Assembly (NCBI GenBank): GCA_905198155.1 | Contig: CAJKBQ010000003.1 | Coordinates: 1-64,000 of the forward strand | DNA from: an uncultured Eubacteriales bacterium | GTDB lineage: Bacteria; Bacillota; Clostridia; Oscillospirales; Acutalibacteraceae | Direction of reading: 5' to 3' | Length of the DNA: 64,000 nucleotides | In this document: piece after piece, positions 44,108 to 53,442 of the stretch | Layout: each line of letters opens with the position of its first letter | How positions within the stretch are numbered: position 1 is the first letter of the stretch | Position numbers and translations under genes: made by a program | The notes under the pieces: generated by a model | What the model saw: only the letters and a program-made list of their open reading frames with translations | Told to the model about the DNA's origin: nothing | The model's database searches: none

Positions 44108-47100
44108 TTACACCCGTGCCACGGTAATCACGGCCTGCTCGCCGTTGATATCCCATTCCTTGGTGTACCCGTCCAGCGTATCCGCCATCCGGTCGCCCAG
44201 CACGTCGCCCAAAATCTCGTCGGCGTGCGCCGCAGCCAGCTGCACCAGCTTGTCGCTGCCGTGAATGGATACCGCAATGTGATCGGTCACGTTGAAGTCC
44301 GCTTCCTTGCGCATCGTCTGAATCTTGCTGACCAGCTCGCGCACATACCCTTCACGGATCAGTTCGTCGGACAGCCGCGTGTCCAGCGCGACGGTCACGC
44401 CGTTGTCGGACACCGTGAAGAATCCTTCCTTCTGCGCCGTCTCAATCAGCAGATCGTCCGCGCCCAGCGCCACATCGCCGTCCGGCAGATGCAGCGTCAG
44501 CACCCCAGCCGTGTCCAGTTCCTGCTTGGCAGCCGCGCCGTTCAGCCCGCTCAACGCCGTACGAATCGCGCCCAGGCGCTTGCCGTACTTCGGCCCCAGC
44601 GTTTTCAGCTGCGGCTTGAACGTGTAATCCATCATCGCATCGGCCGATTCCAGGAACTCCACGCGCTTCACGTTCAGTTCTTCTTCAATGATCTGCTGGA
44701 AGTAGTCGGCCAGCGTCCGGCCGGTCACATACATCACCGCCAGCGGCTGCCGGTTCTTGATGTTCGCGCCGTTGCGCGCCGCGCGCCCCAGCGTCACAAT
44801 TTCCAGCACCTGCTCCATGTCGGCTTCCAGCTCCGGCAGAATCCACGCTTCGTTGACCGCCGGGAAGTCGCACAAATGCACGCTTTCGGGCGCAGATTTG
44901 TCCACCGACCGCACCAGGTTCCGGTAGATATCCTCCGCCATAAACGGAATCATCGGCGCAGCGGCTTTGGCCGTCGTCACCAGCGCGTTGTACAGCGTCA
45001 GATACGCGTTGATCTTGTCCTGCGTCATCTCCTTGCCCCAGTAGCGTTCGCGGCCGCGACGCACATACCAGTTGCTCATCTCGTCCACAAAGCTTTCCAG
45101 TGCGCGGCACGCCTCCGGAATGCGGTAATTGGCGAGGTTGCTGTCCACGCCGCGCACCATCGTGTTCATCCGCGACAGCAGCCACCGATCCATCACCGAC
45201 AGCTTCGCGTAGTCCATCGTGTATTTCGTCGGGTCAAATTCATCGATGTTCGCGTACAGCACGTAAAACGCGTACGTGTTCCACAGCGTGCCCATGAACT
45301 TGCGCTGCCCCTCGATCACAGCCTTGCCGTGGAACCGATTCGGCAGCCACGGTGCGGAATTGGTGTAAAAATACCAGCGAATCGCGTCAGCGCCGTAGGT
45401 ATTCAGCGCCTCCATCGGATCCACGGCGTTGCCTTTGGACTTGGACATCTTCTGCCCGTTTTCGTCCTGCACGTGCCCCAGCACAATCACGTTGCGGTAC
45501 GGCGCTTTGTTGAAGATCAGCGTCGAAATCGCCAGCAGCGAGTAAAACCACCCGCGCGTCTGATCCACCGCTTCCGATATAAAGTCCGCCGGGAACTGCG
45601 ATTCAAACAGCGCTTTGTTTTCAAACGGATAGTGATGCTGCGCGAACGGCATGGAGCCGGAGTCGAACCAGCAGTCGATCACTTCCGGCACGCGCTTCAT
45701 CACGCCGCCGCACTTCGGGCACCGCAGCGTCACCGCATCAATATACGGGCGGTGCAGCTCGATATCGTCCGGGCAATTGTCGGACATTGCTTTCAACTCC
45801 GCAATGCTGCCGACGGAATGGCGCTCGCCGCAGCTGCATTCCCAGATATTCAGCGGCGTGCCCCAGTACCGGTTGCGGCTGACGCCCCAGTCCTGTACGT
45901 TTTCCAGCCAGTCGCCGAACCGCCCTTTGCCGATGCTTTCCGGAATCCAGTGGATGGTGTTGTTGTTGCGGATCAGGTCCTCTTTCACGGCGGTCATCCG
46001 GATGAACCACGACTCGCGCGCGTAGTAGATCAGCGGCGTGTCGCACCGCCAGCAGAACGGATAGTCGTGCTCGAACTTCGGCGCGTCAAACAGCAGCCCC
46101 GCCGCGTCCAGATCTTTGAGCACCAGCGGATCGGCCTCTTTCACGAACTTCCCGGCGTACGGCGTCTCCTGCGTCAGGTCGCCTTTGCCGTCCACGAACT
46201 GGATAAACGGCAGGTCGTACTTCCGACCCACCCGTGCGTCGTCCTCGCCGAACGCCGGCGCAATGTGAACGATCCCGGTACCGTCGGACATCGTAACGTA
46301 CCCGTCGCACAGTACATAGTGCGCCTTTTTGTGCTGCCGCGCAGCGGATTCCCCGGCGCAGGCAAACAGCGGCTCATACTCGCGGAATTCCAGCGCGCGG
46401 CCGTCCATCCGTTCCAGCACTTCGTACGCGGGATGATCGTCGGTCGCCAGCTTGCCCAGCACGCGGTCGAGCAGCGCTTCGGCCATGTAATATACCCGGC
46501 CGTCGGCCGCCTTCACCTTGCAGTACGCCTCGTCCGGATTCACGCACAGCGCGCAGTTGCTCGGCAGCGTCCACGGCGTCGTCGTCCACGCGAGGAAGTA
46601 CGCGTCCTCGCCCTTCACGCGGAACCGCACCACGGCGGAACGCTCTTTCACGGACTTATACCCCTGCGCCACCTCGTGCGACGACAGCGGCGTCCCGCAC
46701 CGCGGGCAGTACGGCACAATCTTAAATCCCTTGTACAGCAGCCCCTTGTCGTAAATCTGTTTCAGCGCCCACCACTCGGACTCGATAAAGTCGTTGTGAT
46801 ACGTGACATACGGGTGTTCCATGTCGGCCCAGAACCCGACCTTGTCGGAAAACTGCTCCCACATGCTGCGGTATTTCCACACGCTCTCCTTGCACTTTTC
46901 GATAAACGGTTCCAACCCGTACTGCTCAATCTGCTCTTTGCCGTCCAGCCCGAGCGATTTTTCCACTTCCAGCTCCACCGGCAGTCCGTGCGTATCCCAC
47001 CCAGCCTTGCGGGGTACCATATAGCCTTTCATCGTGCGGTACCGCGGGATCATATCTTTAATCACGCGGGTCAGCACATGGCCGATATGCGGCTTGCCGT

Positions 47101-47251
47101 TGGCCGTCGGCGGGCCGTCGTAAAACACATAGGGGTCGCCCTTTTTGCGGGTGTCGATGCTTTTCTGGAAGATGTCGTTGTCGCGCCAAAACCGCTCGAT
47201 GGCGGCTTCGCGTTCCACGAAGTTGAGGTTCGTCGGTACCTTTTGATACAT
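44108..47251 (-). CDS. ileS: Isoleucyl-tRNA synthetase (long form)
   Basis: The product has 1047 residues from ATG 47251 (AAAGGAG upstream); a longer reading lacks a site. Class I signatures are GKPHIGHVLTRVIKD (HIGH) and GQKMSKSKGNAVDP (KMSKS). The editing domain and a C-terminal anticodon-binding and DUF5915-type part are present (NVTDHIAVSIHGSDKLVQL). Length fits the eukaryote-like long IleS found in many Clostridia, which is often less sensitive to mupirocin. Expression is controlled by the leader upstream. Confidence 0.96.
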   Translation of the reverse strand: MYQKVPTNLNFVEREAAIERFWRDNDIFQKSIDTRKKGDPYVFYDGPPTANGKPHIGHVLTRVIKDMIPRYRTMKGYMVPRKAGWDTHGLPVELEVEKSLGLDGKEQIEQYGLEPFIEKCKESVWKYRSMWEQFSDKVGFWADMEHPYVTYHNDFIESEWWALKQIYDKGLLYKGFKIVPYCPRCGTPLSSHEVAQGYKSVKERSAVVRFRVKGEDAYFLAWTTTPWTLPSNCALCVNPDEAYCKVKAADGRVYYMAEALLDRVLGKLATDDHPAYEVLERMDGRALEFREYEPLFACAGESAARQHKKAHYVLCDGYVTMSDGTGIVHIAPAFGEDDARVGRKYDLPFIQFVDGKGDLTQETPYAGKFVKEADPLVLKDLDAAGLLFDAPKFEHDYPFCWRCDTPLIYYARESWFIRMTAVKEDLIRNNNTIHWIPESIGKGRFGDWLENVQDWGVSRNRYWGTPLNIWECSCGERHSVGSIAELKAMSDNCPDDIELHRPYIDAVTLRCPKCGGVMKRVPEVIDCWFDSGSMPFAQHHYPFENKALFESQFPADFISEAVDQTRGWFYSLLAISTLIFNKAPYRNVIVLGHVQDENGQKMSKSKGNAVDPMEALNTYGADAIRWYFYTNSAPWLPNRFHGKAVIEGQRKFMGTLWNTYAFYVLYANIDEFDPTKYTMDYAKLSVMDRWLLSRMNTMVRGVDSNLANYRIPEACRALESFVDEMSNWYVRRGRERYWGKEMTQDKINAYLTLYNALVTTAKAAAPMIPFMAEDIYRNLVRSVDKSAPESVHLCDFPAVNEAWILPELEADMEQVLEIVTLGRAARNGANIKNRQPLAVMYVTGRTLADYFQQIIEEELNVKRVEFLESADAMMDYTFKPQLKTLGPKYGKRLGAIRTALSGLNGAAAKQELDTAGVLTLHLPDGDVALGADDLLIETAQKEGFFTVSDNGVTVALDTRLSDELIREGYVRELVSKIQTMRKEADFNVTDHIAVSIHGSDKLVQLAAAHADEILGDVLGDRMADTLDGYTKEWDINGEQAVITVARV

Positions 47252-47304
47252 AAAAAATCCGCTCCTTTGCTGAGATTCCTGTTCAGATTCCGCTGCTCGC
47301 AAAC

Positions 47305-47580
47305 AAAAACGCGCCCGCCCCGTCAACGGGACGAACGCGCAGATTCCGTGCGTTTCGCAGCCACCCATTTCGGCATACCATCATATGCGGCCCCGGTAAC
47401 GCGGGGGCGGGCGGCGCGGTCTACTGCGGGAAGCTTCCCGGTTCGGCGCGCGGCTCCGGAGCGATGATGCCGCCGCTGCGCTGACCGCCGGGCTTGCACC
47501 GTCCCCGGCTCGCTGTGTGCGCTGCAATGGCGGATAATGTTCTCCATCGTGGCCTTTTCGCTTGCGATATTTCGATTGAT
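47305..47580 (-). promoter_or_regulatory. ileS: Probable T-box leader of ileS with terminator
   Basis: The untranslated region between the promoter and ileS carries ATGGGTGG at 47368-47361, then CTGCGAAACGCACGG where ACCGCGG is usual. A terminator follows at 47340-47305 (GCGCGTTCGTCCCG pairing with CGGGGCGGGCGCG, then T-run). Position, length and TTCGTCCC fit a T-box, but the core is non-canonical. If real, uncharged tRNA-Ile would prevent termination. Confidence 0.68.
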
Positions 47581-47586
47581 GATACT

Positions 47587-47615
47587 ATTGTATCACCGTC
47601 GGCGCAAAATAGCAA
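47587..47615 (-). promoter_or_regulatory. Promoter of ileS
   Basis: On the minus strand TTGCTA (47615-47610) and TACAAT (47592-47587) are separated by 17 bases. The promoter overlaps the last codons of the upstream gene. Confidence 0.75.
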
Positions 47616-48081
47616 GCCTTTTGGCGCGGAAAAAATATTTTTTCTCGGATTCTGTGGGATCCTGCGGCAATTCCGGCGATTCCGCCGTATTTGGATCCGG
47701 AACGCGCCGCGACCGGACGTACAGCGCCACCCCGGCGGCGAACAGCGCCGCGATATACAGCCACGCCAGCACCAAATGGTACATCAACAAAAAATACACT
47801 GCCACCGTCCACACGCCTACCATTTTGCTTATATAATTCCCGGCAAGTGCTTGTATGAACGTCCGTTCCTGAACCTTGATCGCCTTCACCATTTGCATTC
47901 CGAGCCAGTAAAGGAACAAACCGCCGGCAACCAGCACCGCCAGCCGCAGGCCGATATCCCATGCGTATTCGCTGACGAACATTCCGGCCAATGCAACGGC
48001 AATCGAACTCAGCACGAAGGTGAATGCGAGGTTCAGTCACTGGAAAACGCTCCATTTTTTCATCGCTTCATTCAGATTCAT
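47593..48081 (-). pseudogene. Membrane protein gene interrupted by an in-frame TGA
   Basis: The natural start is ATG 48081 with AAAGGAGG upstream and the frame reads MNLNEAMKKWSVFQ. A TGA at 48039-48037 then takes the place where Trp (TGG) would fit, and the frame continues LNLAFTFVLSSIAVALAGMF without another stop to 47593. The full protein would be about 161 residues with four helices and a basic C-terminus. Reinitiation at GTG 48015 could make a shorter product of 140 residues. TGA serves as a stop in neighbouring genes, so reassignment is unlikely. A point mutation or sequencing error is likely. Confidence 0.7.
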
Positions 48082-48130
48082 TTTGTATATATCCTCCTTT
48101 TGCGCTCCGAAATTTATGTGTTATATTATT

Positions 48131-48159
48131 ATGATATCTGTTTTATCCGTCAACGTCAA
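48131..48159 (-). promoter_or_regulatory. Promoter of the interrupted membrane-protein gene
   Basis: On the minus strand TTGACG (48159-48154) and TATCAT (48136-48131) are spaced 17 bases. Confidence 0.7.
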
Positions 48160-48545
48160 GTATTTTTTGCAAAATTCTGCATTTTGCGGCAATTGTTTCG
48201 TGTAATGTCCGACTGTGGTCTGGTTTGCGGGCGCGATGGTTGCCGATATCCCGGTGTTTTTCCGCCGGGCGGCCGATAAAGCTGCACAATGCGGTTGCCT
48301 GGTCCCGTTCGGCCGCACCCGCCGCACCACAAACCAAGCCCCGATTTTCCCGTACTTTCTCCCCAAATCCGCCCAATTCCCCGCAAAACCCGCGCATTTT
48401 CGCGCCGCCGCCCAAATCGCCGCCAAACCCGCGAAACGCCCCTCCCTCCATCCGCGCACAGAGCGCTCCACCCATTTTTGCCCGTTATCTTTCATCCCAC
48501 AACCAAAGAAATTCAGAAATTTTTTCGCTTTTTCTCCCAAAACCC
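48160..48545. other. Intergenic stretch without a recognisable gene
   Basis: This GC-rich stretch lies between two divergent promoters. No frame has a ribosome binding site and a family resemblance; the open frames are proline/arginine-rich shadows. No RNA gene was recognised. Confidence 0.5.
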
Positions 48546-48574
48546 TTTTCATTCCCTGCAAAATATGCTACAAT
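48546..48574 (+). promoter_or_regulatory. Promoter of ruvX
   Basis: TTTTCA (48546-48551) and TACAAT (48569-48574) with a 17-base spacer lie about 40 bases before the ruvX start. Confidence 0.65.
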
Positions 48575-48613
48575 AAAAAAGTATTTGTCAAACGAAAAGG
48601 AGCGCAAATTGCA

Positions 48614-49048
48614 ATGAAAATCATGGCCGTGGATTTGGGACAAGTGCGCACGGGAATCGCTGTGTGCGACGCAGGGGAAGTATTGGCATCGCCCGTGACG
48701 GTGCTGCGTCAGCCCAACCGCGAAAAGCTGGCGCAGGAAATCGCCGCGCTGGCGCAAACACATCATGCAGAATTGCTGGTGCTGGGGCACCCGCTGAACA
48801 TGGACGGCTCCGCAGGCGCAAGCGCGCAGGGCGCGGAATCTTTCGCCGAATCGCTGCGCGCCGCAGCCGGGCTGCCGGTCGTCATGCGCGACGAGCGCGG
48901 CACCACCGTCACCGCCCACCGCTACCTCAACGACACCGACACCCGCGGAAAAAGGCGCAAAGCCGTCGTGGACGCCGTCGCCGCTGTCATCATCTTGCAG
49001 GACTACCTCGACTACCGCCGCCTGCACAAGGACGGTGACGCCCAATGA
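48614..49048 (+). CDS. ruvX: Holliday junction resolvase-like YqgF/RuvX
   Basis: The product has 144 residues from ATG 48614 (AAAAGGAG upstream). RNase H-like fold with MAVDLGQVRTGIAVCD (first Asp), ELLVLGHPLNMDGSAG, VMRDERGTT and a C-terminal DAVAAVIILQDYLD that gives the last acidic residue. YqgF is implicated in 16S rRNA processing. Its stop overlaps the next start (ATGA). Confidence 0.94.
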   Translation: MKIMAVDLGQVRTGIAVCDAGEVLASPVTVLRQPNREKLAQEIAALAQTHHAELLVLGHPLNMDGSAGASAQGAESFAESLRAAAGLPVVMRDERGTTVTAHRYLNDTDTRGKRRKAVVDAVAAVIILQDYLDYRRLHKDGDAQ

Positions 49049-50936
49049 AGTACATCAATCGCGCCCGAATGGGCATCGAACTGTTTTTTGACCAACTGTC
49101 CGACCTCACCGTCGCCAGTTCCACCGATACGCCGGAGGACTGCGTCGAAATCCTCCAGCAGCAGCCGTACACCGCGCAAATGGAGGAATGCCGCCGAATC
49201 CAGGGGGCGCTGCGGCGGCTGATGTCCGCCCGCTACGCGCTGAAAGAGATGCTCCCCGCGCGCGTCCAGATGGTCGCCACCAGCCAATTTACCCCCACGC
49301 CGGACCGGCTGCTGCCGGTATTCCAGTGGGTGCAGGAACTGCAAAAGCCAACGCGCAGGCGCGCATTCAGTGGCAGTACGCGCTGCAAGACGTCGGATAC
49401 CGGCTGGGCGAATCGGCCGGAGCGTTTTTACAGGCATTTTCAGATTTGGCAGCGCAGCGCGTTTCGCTGCTGGCGCAGGACAACACGTTGACATTGGCAA
49501 TTCCGGACAATTTATGGGGGCAAGGCGCGCTGCAGTTTACCGGGGTGCAGACCAAGTTGGCACAGGATTCCTGGTTTGGGTATCTGTTTTGGATTGAGGC
49601 GGACTACGCCGACGGCGTGTACGAGTTCCGGATGCTGCTGGATACGGATTTTTCTGACACATTGTACCAGGAACGGCTGCTGCAATCGGACGATTGGACA
49701 GAAATTACGTTTCGATGCACCGGTGCGTCGTTGGAATTGCGGACGTGTGACTATGCGGCGCGGATCGATGCGCTGGGCATCGGCGGCACCGACGGGGTGC
49801 TGCTGGGGCTGGGCGAACTGACCCGAAAACAGGCAATGCTGGGTGCGCGGGCGCTGAATTCGGACGAATCGGCGCTGTTCGGGCTGAGCACGCTGATGAC
49901 AGCATTAGACTTGATTCCCAGTGCGAAATTGGTTCGTTTGCCGCACGAATTGATGGATCGATTGCTCGATAACCGATATTTGGTCGAGGAAACTTGTGCT
50001 ATATTGCATGAAATCCCTGGAAAGCTGTCTGAGAAAATGATCGAATTGCTGTGCGATGCGCTGGATCAGTACGAAAACGAAGTGTATACGCGGTGCGAAC
50101 GCACGATGAACCGGTTGCAGGCGCTGTTCCGCGAAGCTCGGCACAGCGGCGACGATTTGCCGTGGGCGGTCGGGGTGCGTCAAATGCTGCGGAACGCAAC
50201 GGCCGAGTACGATAGAATTTTTGCATTTTCCGCGCAATATGACGACATTTCCGCGCAAATCGGTGCAAATGGCGTGCAGTTATTGCACCGCGCCGGATTC
50301 ACCGGAAAATTCCCGAATTATACGCGAAAACGCGGAAAATGGGCCGAATTTGTCACATTCACAACGGACGGCGTTCCGGCCTCCACCGCGGACGGTTTGG
50401 TGCTGCTGGAATACTCGGTCGCGGTGGCGAAATGCGAATTGGACAAAGATGGAAAAATTCGCGGCGTCTCGCCGGAAGCGCTGAACGCGACGGCGTTCGA
50501 CCAGTTCGCGGAAAATAAAGCAAAATTCGGGCTGATTTTCCATCCGGATCAGGACGGCATCCGCGTGGCGTTCCCGTACGCGTTCACCGACAGCGACACC
50601 ACCCGCGCGGATCGCGAACGGACGAACGCACATATCGCCACCGGCGTCGCGATTGCACTGCGGTCGCTGGCCGGGAAGCGTCTGCCGCGCAATTATCACC
50701 CGCACTGCCGCGGTTCGCTCCGCGCGCATCACGCATTCATCGACCTGCTGATGCGGACGCTGCCGGTGCTTTCGCCGGTCGCGACAGCGACATTGCTCGC
50801 GCAATTTTTGCTGGATCGCGCGGGATTCCAGATGAGCGCGGCCATTGCGTTGGCGATTGCGGCGGGATTCGGCGCGATTTTTGTGGTCACGGTCTGCCGG
50901 TACCTGCATTTGCGGCGGACGATTTGGAACCGGTAA
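49045..50936 (+). pseudogene. Unknown protein with C-terminal membrane helices, one-base frameshift
   Basis: The start is ATG 49045, overlapping ruvX. The first frame runs MKYINRARMGIELFFDQL to LPVFQWVQELQK. At about 49350 the sense continues in a different frame (ANAQARIQWQYALQDVGYRL) to the stop at 50936. A single missing A in the AAAA run of CTGCAAAAGCC would join the two into one protein of about 630 residues. The C-terminus has two helices (about the last 65 residues). I recognise no domain. The lesion is either real decay or a homopolymer sequencing error. Confidence 0.65.
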
Positions 50937-50981
50937 AATTTTCATTTTGGGCACCATAATGCAGCGAAAAGAGGAAAATCG

Positions 50982-51739
50982 ATGAGAAAATTGCAAAAAA
51001 CCTGGATTTCTTCCGCACATCAGGGCTTTGTGACCGACGGCATCCGTTCAAACACACTGGCTGCCTATATGCTGGCCGCGAAAAAAGTGCGGACATGATC
51101 GAGACCGACGCGCGCACCACCCAAGACGGCGTCATCATCGCCAATCATGACCCGTCCGTGAAGGGGTTCGACGCGCACGGCAATCCGGTGGAATACCTGA
51201 TATCGGAGATAAATTATTCCGATATTGCAAAACTTTTGCTGATTCGGGACGGCGCGCCGGAAAACCGTGTGTCGACGCTCCGCGAAGTGCTCCACCTCGC
51301 GTATTTCACCGGTATGTGCGTCAACATCGACCTGAAAGAGGGGCTGCTGCACGCGGCGGATGTGGCGCATCTGGTGGTCGAATGCGGGATGCGCGGACGC
51401 GTGGTTTACGCGACAAACGGCTCCGGCCCGGCGGCGATTGCGTTGATCCCCGGCATTGACCCGGGCGCTCGGTTCATCGACACGAAAGCAAATTTTACAA
51501 AGGAAAAACTGGCCGGTGTGCGCGATTATCCGGCAAAATGCTTCGTTTATACCGGGGATTTTTCGGATCAGAACATCGCCGAGATTCGCGCAAGCGGCTG
51601 TATGCTTGCCGCCATATCCCTGAACGCCCAGAATGCGCCCGACGCGTTCCGGCACCATCCGGACATGGCGGAATATCCGCACACGAGCGATTTTGCGGCC
51701 ATTGACCGGGCGATTTGCGCGAAATGGTCGGAACTTTAA
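50982..51739 (+). pseudogene. Glycerophosphodiester phosphodiesterase-like gene, one-base frameshift
   Basis: Starting at ATG 50982 (AAAGAGG upstream) the frame reads WISSAHQGFVTDGIRSNTLA and AYMLAAKK. It then shifts: one base is missing after the AAAAAA run at 51081-51086, where KKGADMIETD is expected. The rest continues as METD-type catalytic sequence (MIETDARTTQDGVIIANHDP, NIDLKEG) to the stop at 51739. This is the GDPD TIM-barrel with the usual H-x-N/E-x-D pattern partly altered (AHQG for AHRG). Restoring one base would give about 252 residues. Confidence 0.75.
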
Positions 51740-51834
51740 TCGATTGGTTTCATTTGGGAATTATTTGCAAATTCCGTTTTCTACGCGCCGGGCGGGAAGT
51801 CGGTGCGATTTGGGGCGAAATCTGCGGCAAAGGG

Positions 51835-51864
51835 TTGACTTTTGGCGTGGAATCATGATATAAT
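51835..51864 (+). promoter_or_regulatory. Promoter of guaB
   Basis: TTGACT (51835-51840) and TATAAT (51859-51864) are spaced 18 bases, 30 bases before the guaB start. Confidence 0.85.
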
Positions 51865-51893
51865 ATTCTGAATAACAGAACGGAGGGACAGGA

Positions 51894-53372
51894 ATGTTGA
51901 ATACGGATTTTCAGCAGAAATTTGTCAAAGAAGGGCTGACGTTTGACGACGTGCTTTTGATCCCGGGGGCATCGAACGTGGAGCCGAAGCAGGTGCGGGT
52001 GGACACACAGCTGACGCGCACCATCCACCTCAACACGCCGCTGATGACGTCCGCGATGGACACCGTCACCGAAAGCAATATGGCGATTGCCATCGCGCGC
52101 GAAGGCGGGATCGGGGTCATCCACAAAAACATGACCATCGAGCAGCAGGCGGATCAGGTGGATCGGGTCAAGCGGTCGGAAAACGGCGTCATTGTGAATC
52201 CGTTTTTCCTGTCGCCGGATCATTTGGTGCGCGAAGCGGACGCGCTGATGGGCAAATACCGGATTTCGGGCGTGCCGATTTGCGCGGACGGCAAATTGGT
52301 GGGGATTATCACCAACCGCGATATGCGGTTCATGAAGCAAAGCGATTACGACCAGCCGATCCGCAACGTAATGACCAAAGACCACCTGGTGACGGCGCCG
52401 GTCGGCACGTCGATGGAAGACGCGCAGGAGATTCTGCGCCGGCACAAAATCGAAAAGCTGCCGCTGGTGGACGAAACCGGCGCGCTCAAAGGCCTGATCA
52501 CGATCAAAGACATCGAAAAAGCGGTGCGGTACCCGAACACCGCCCGCGACGCCAGCGGACGGCTGCTGTGCGCGGCGGCGCTGGGCGCGACGGCGAACGT
52601 GCTGGAGCGCGCGGCGGAGCTGGTCAAGGCGCAGGTGGACTGCTTTGTGCTGGATTCGGCGCACGGACATAACATCAACGTCATTGAAACGGTGCGCAAA
52701 GTGAAAGCCAAATACCCGAACGTGCCGCTGATTGCGGGCAATGTGGCGACAGCTGCCGCGACGGAAGCGCTGATCGAAGCGGGCGCGGACGCGGTGAAGG
52801 TCGGCATTGGGCCGGGGTCCATTTGCACCACGCGGATCGTGGCGGGCATCGGTGTGCCGCAGATTACCGCCGTGTACGACGCGGCGTGTGCGGCGGCGAA
52901 GTACGGGATTCCCGTCATTGCGGACGGCGGCATCAAATACTCCGGCGACATTGTGAAAGCATTGGCGGCCGGGGCGAGCGTTGTCATGGTGGGGTCGCTG
53001 GTCGCCGGGTGCCTGGAATCGCCGGGGGACACCGAAATCTACCAGGGGCGCCAGTTCAAAGTGTACCGCGGCATGGGCAGTTTGGCTGCGATGGGCAAAG
53101 GCAGTTCCGACCGGTACTTCCAGGCCAACGCGTCGAAGCTGGTGCCGGAAGGCGTCGAAGGCCGCGTGCCGTACAAGGGGCCGCTGTCGGACACCATTTA
53201 CCAGCTGCTGGGCGGCTTGCGCGCCGGCATGGGGTACACCGGGTGCGCAACCATCGAAGAGCTGCACGAAAAAGCGCAGTTTGTGCGCATCACGGGCGCC
53301 GGGCTGAAAGAAAGCCATCCGCACGACATTCAAATCACCAAAGAAGCGCCGAACTATTCGGTCGGGTTCTGA
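51894..53372 (+). CDS. guaB: IMP dehydrogenase
   Basis: The product has 492 residues with GGAGGG before the ATG. It oxidises IMP to XMP with NAD, the committed step to GMP. Catalytic barrel begins FDDVLLIPGAS; the two CBS domains (about 95-215) include READALMGKYRISGVPICAD. The active-site loop GPGSICTTRIVAGIG has the catalytic Cys near residue 305, and SLAAMGKGSSDRYFQ is the flap region. Length matches the family. Confidence 0.97.
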   Translation: MLNTDFQQKFVKEGLTFDDVLLIPGASNVEPKQVRVDTQLTRTIHLNTPLMTSAMDTVTESNMAIAIAREGGIGVIHKNMTIEQQADQVDRVKRSENGVIVNPFFLSPDHLVREADALMGKYRISGVPICADGKLVGIITNRDMRFMKQSDYDQPIRNVMTKDHLVTAPVGTSMEDAQEILRRHKIEKLPLVDETGALKGLITIKDIEKAVRYPNTARDASGRLLCAAALGATANVLERAAELVKAQVDCFVLDSAHGHNINVIETVRKVKAKYPNVPLIAGNVATAAATEALIEAGADAVKVGIGPGSICTTRIVAGIGVPQITAVYDAACAAAKYGIPVIADGGIKYSGDIVKALAAGASVVMVGSLVAGCLESPGDTEIYQGRQFKVYRGMGSLAAMGKGSSDRYFQANASKLVPEGVEGRVPYKGPLSDTIYQLLGGLRAGMGYTGCATIEELHEKAQFVRITGAGLKESHPHDIQITKEAPNYSVGF

Positions 53373-53379
53373 AAACAGA

Positions 53380-53408
53380 AGCGGGGACGTGGTGTCCCCG
53401 CTTTTTTT
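53380..53408 (+). terminator. Intrinsic terminator of guaB
   Basis: AGCGGGGAC and GTCCCCGCT form a 9-bp stem with a 5-nt loop followed by seven T. Confidence 0.95.
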
Positions 53409-53442
53409 GCGAAAAATGCGATTTTTGCGGCGAAATCGACCG

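Noticed and set aside
43916..47467. Open frame of 1183 codons antisense to ileS
   Set aside because: It covers the complement of ileS and its leader, is Arg/His/Val-rich without motifs, and even crosses the ileS terminator. It is a shadow.
48037..48039. TGA read as tryptophan or selenocysteine
   Set aside because: TGA is the normal stop of several neighbours (rlmD, HNH gene, YesN-like gene), and no SECIS-like hairpin is evident after it. A mutation or sequence error is simpler.
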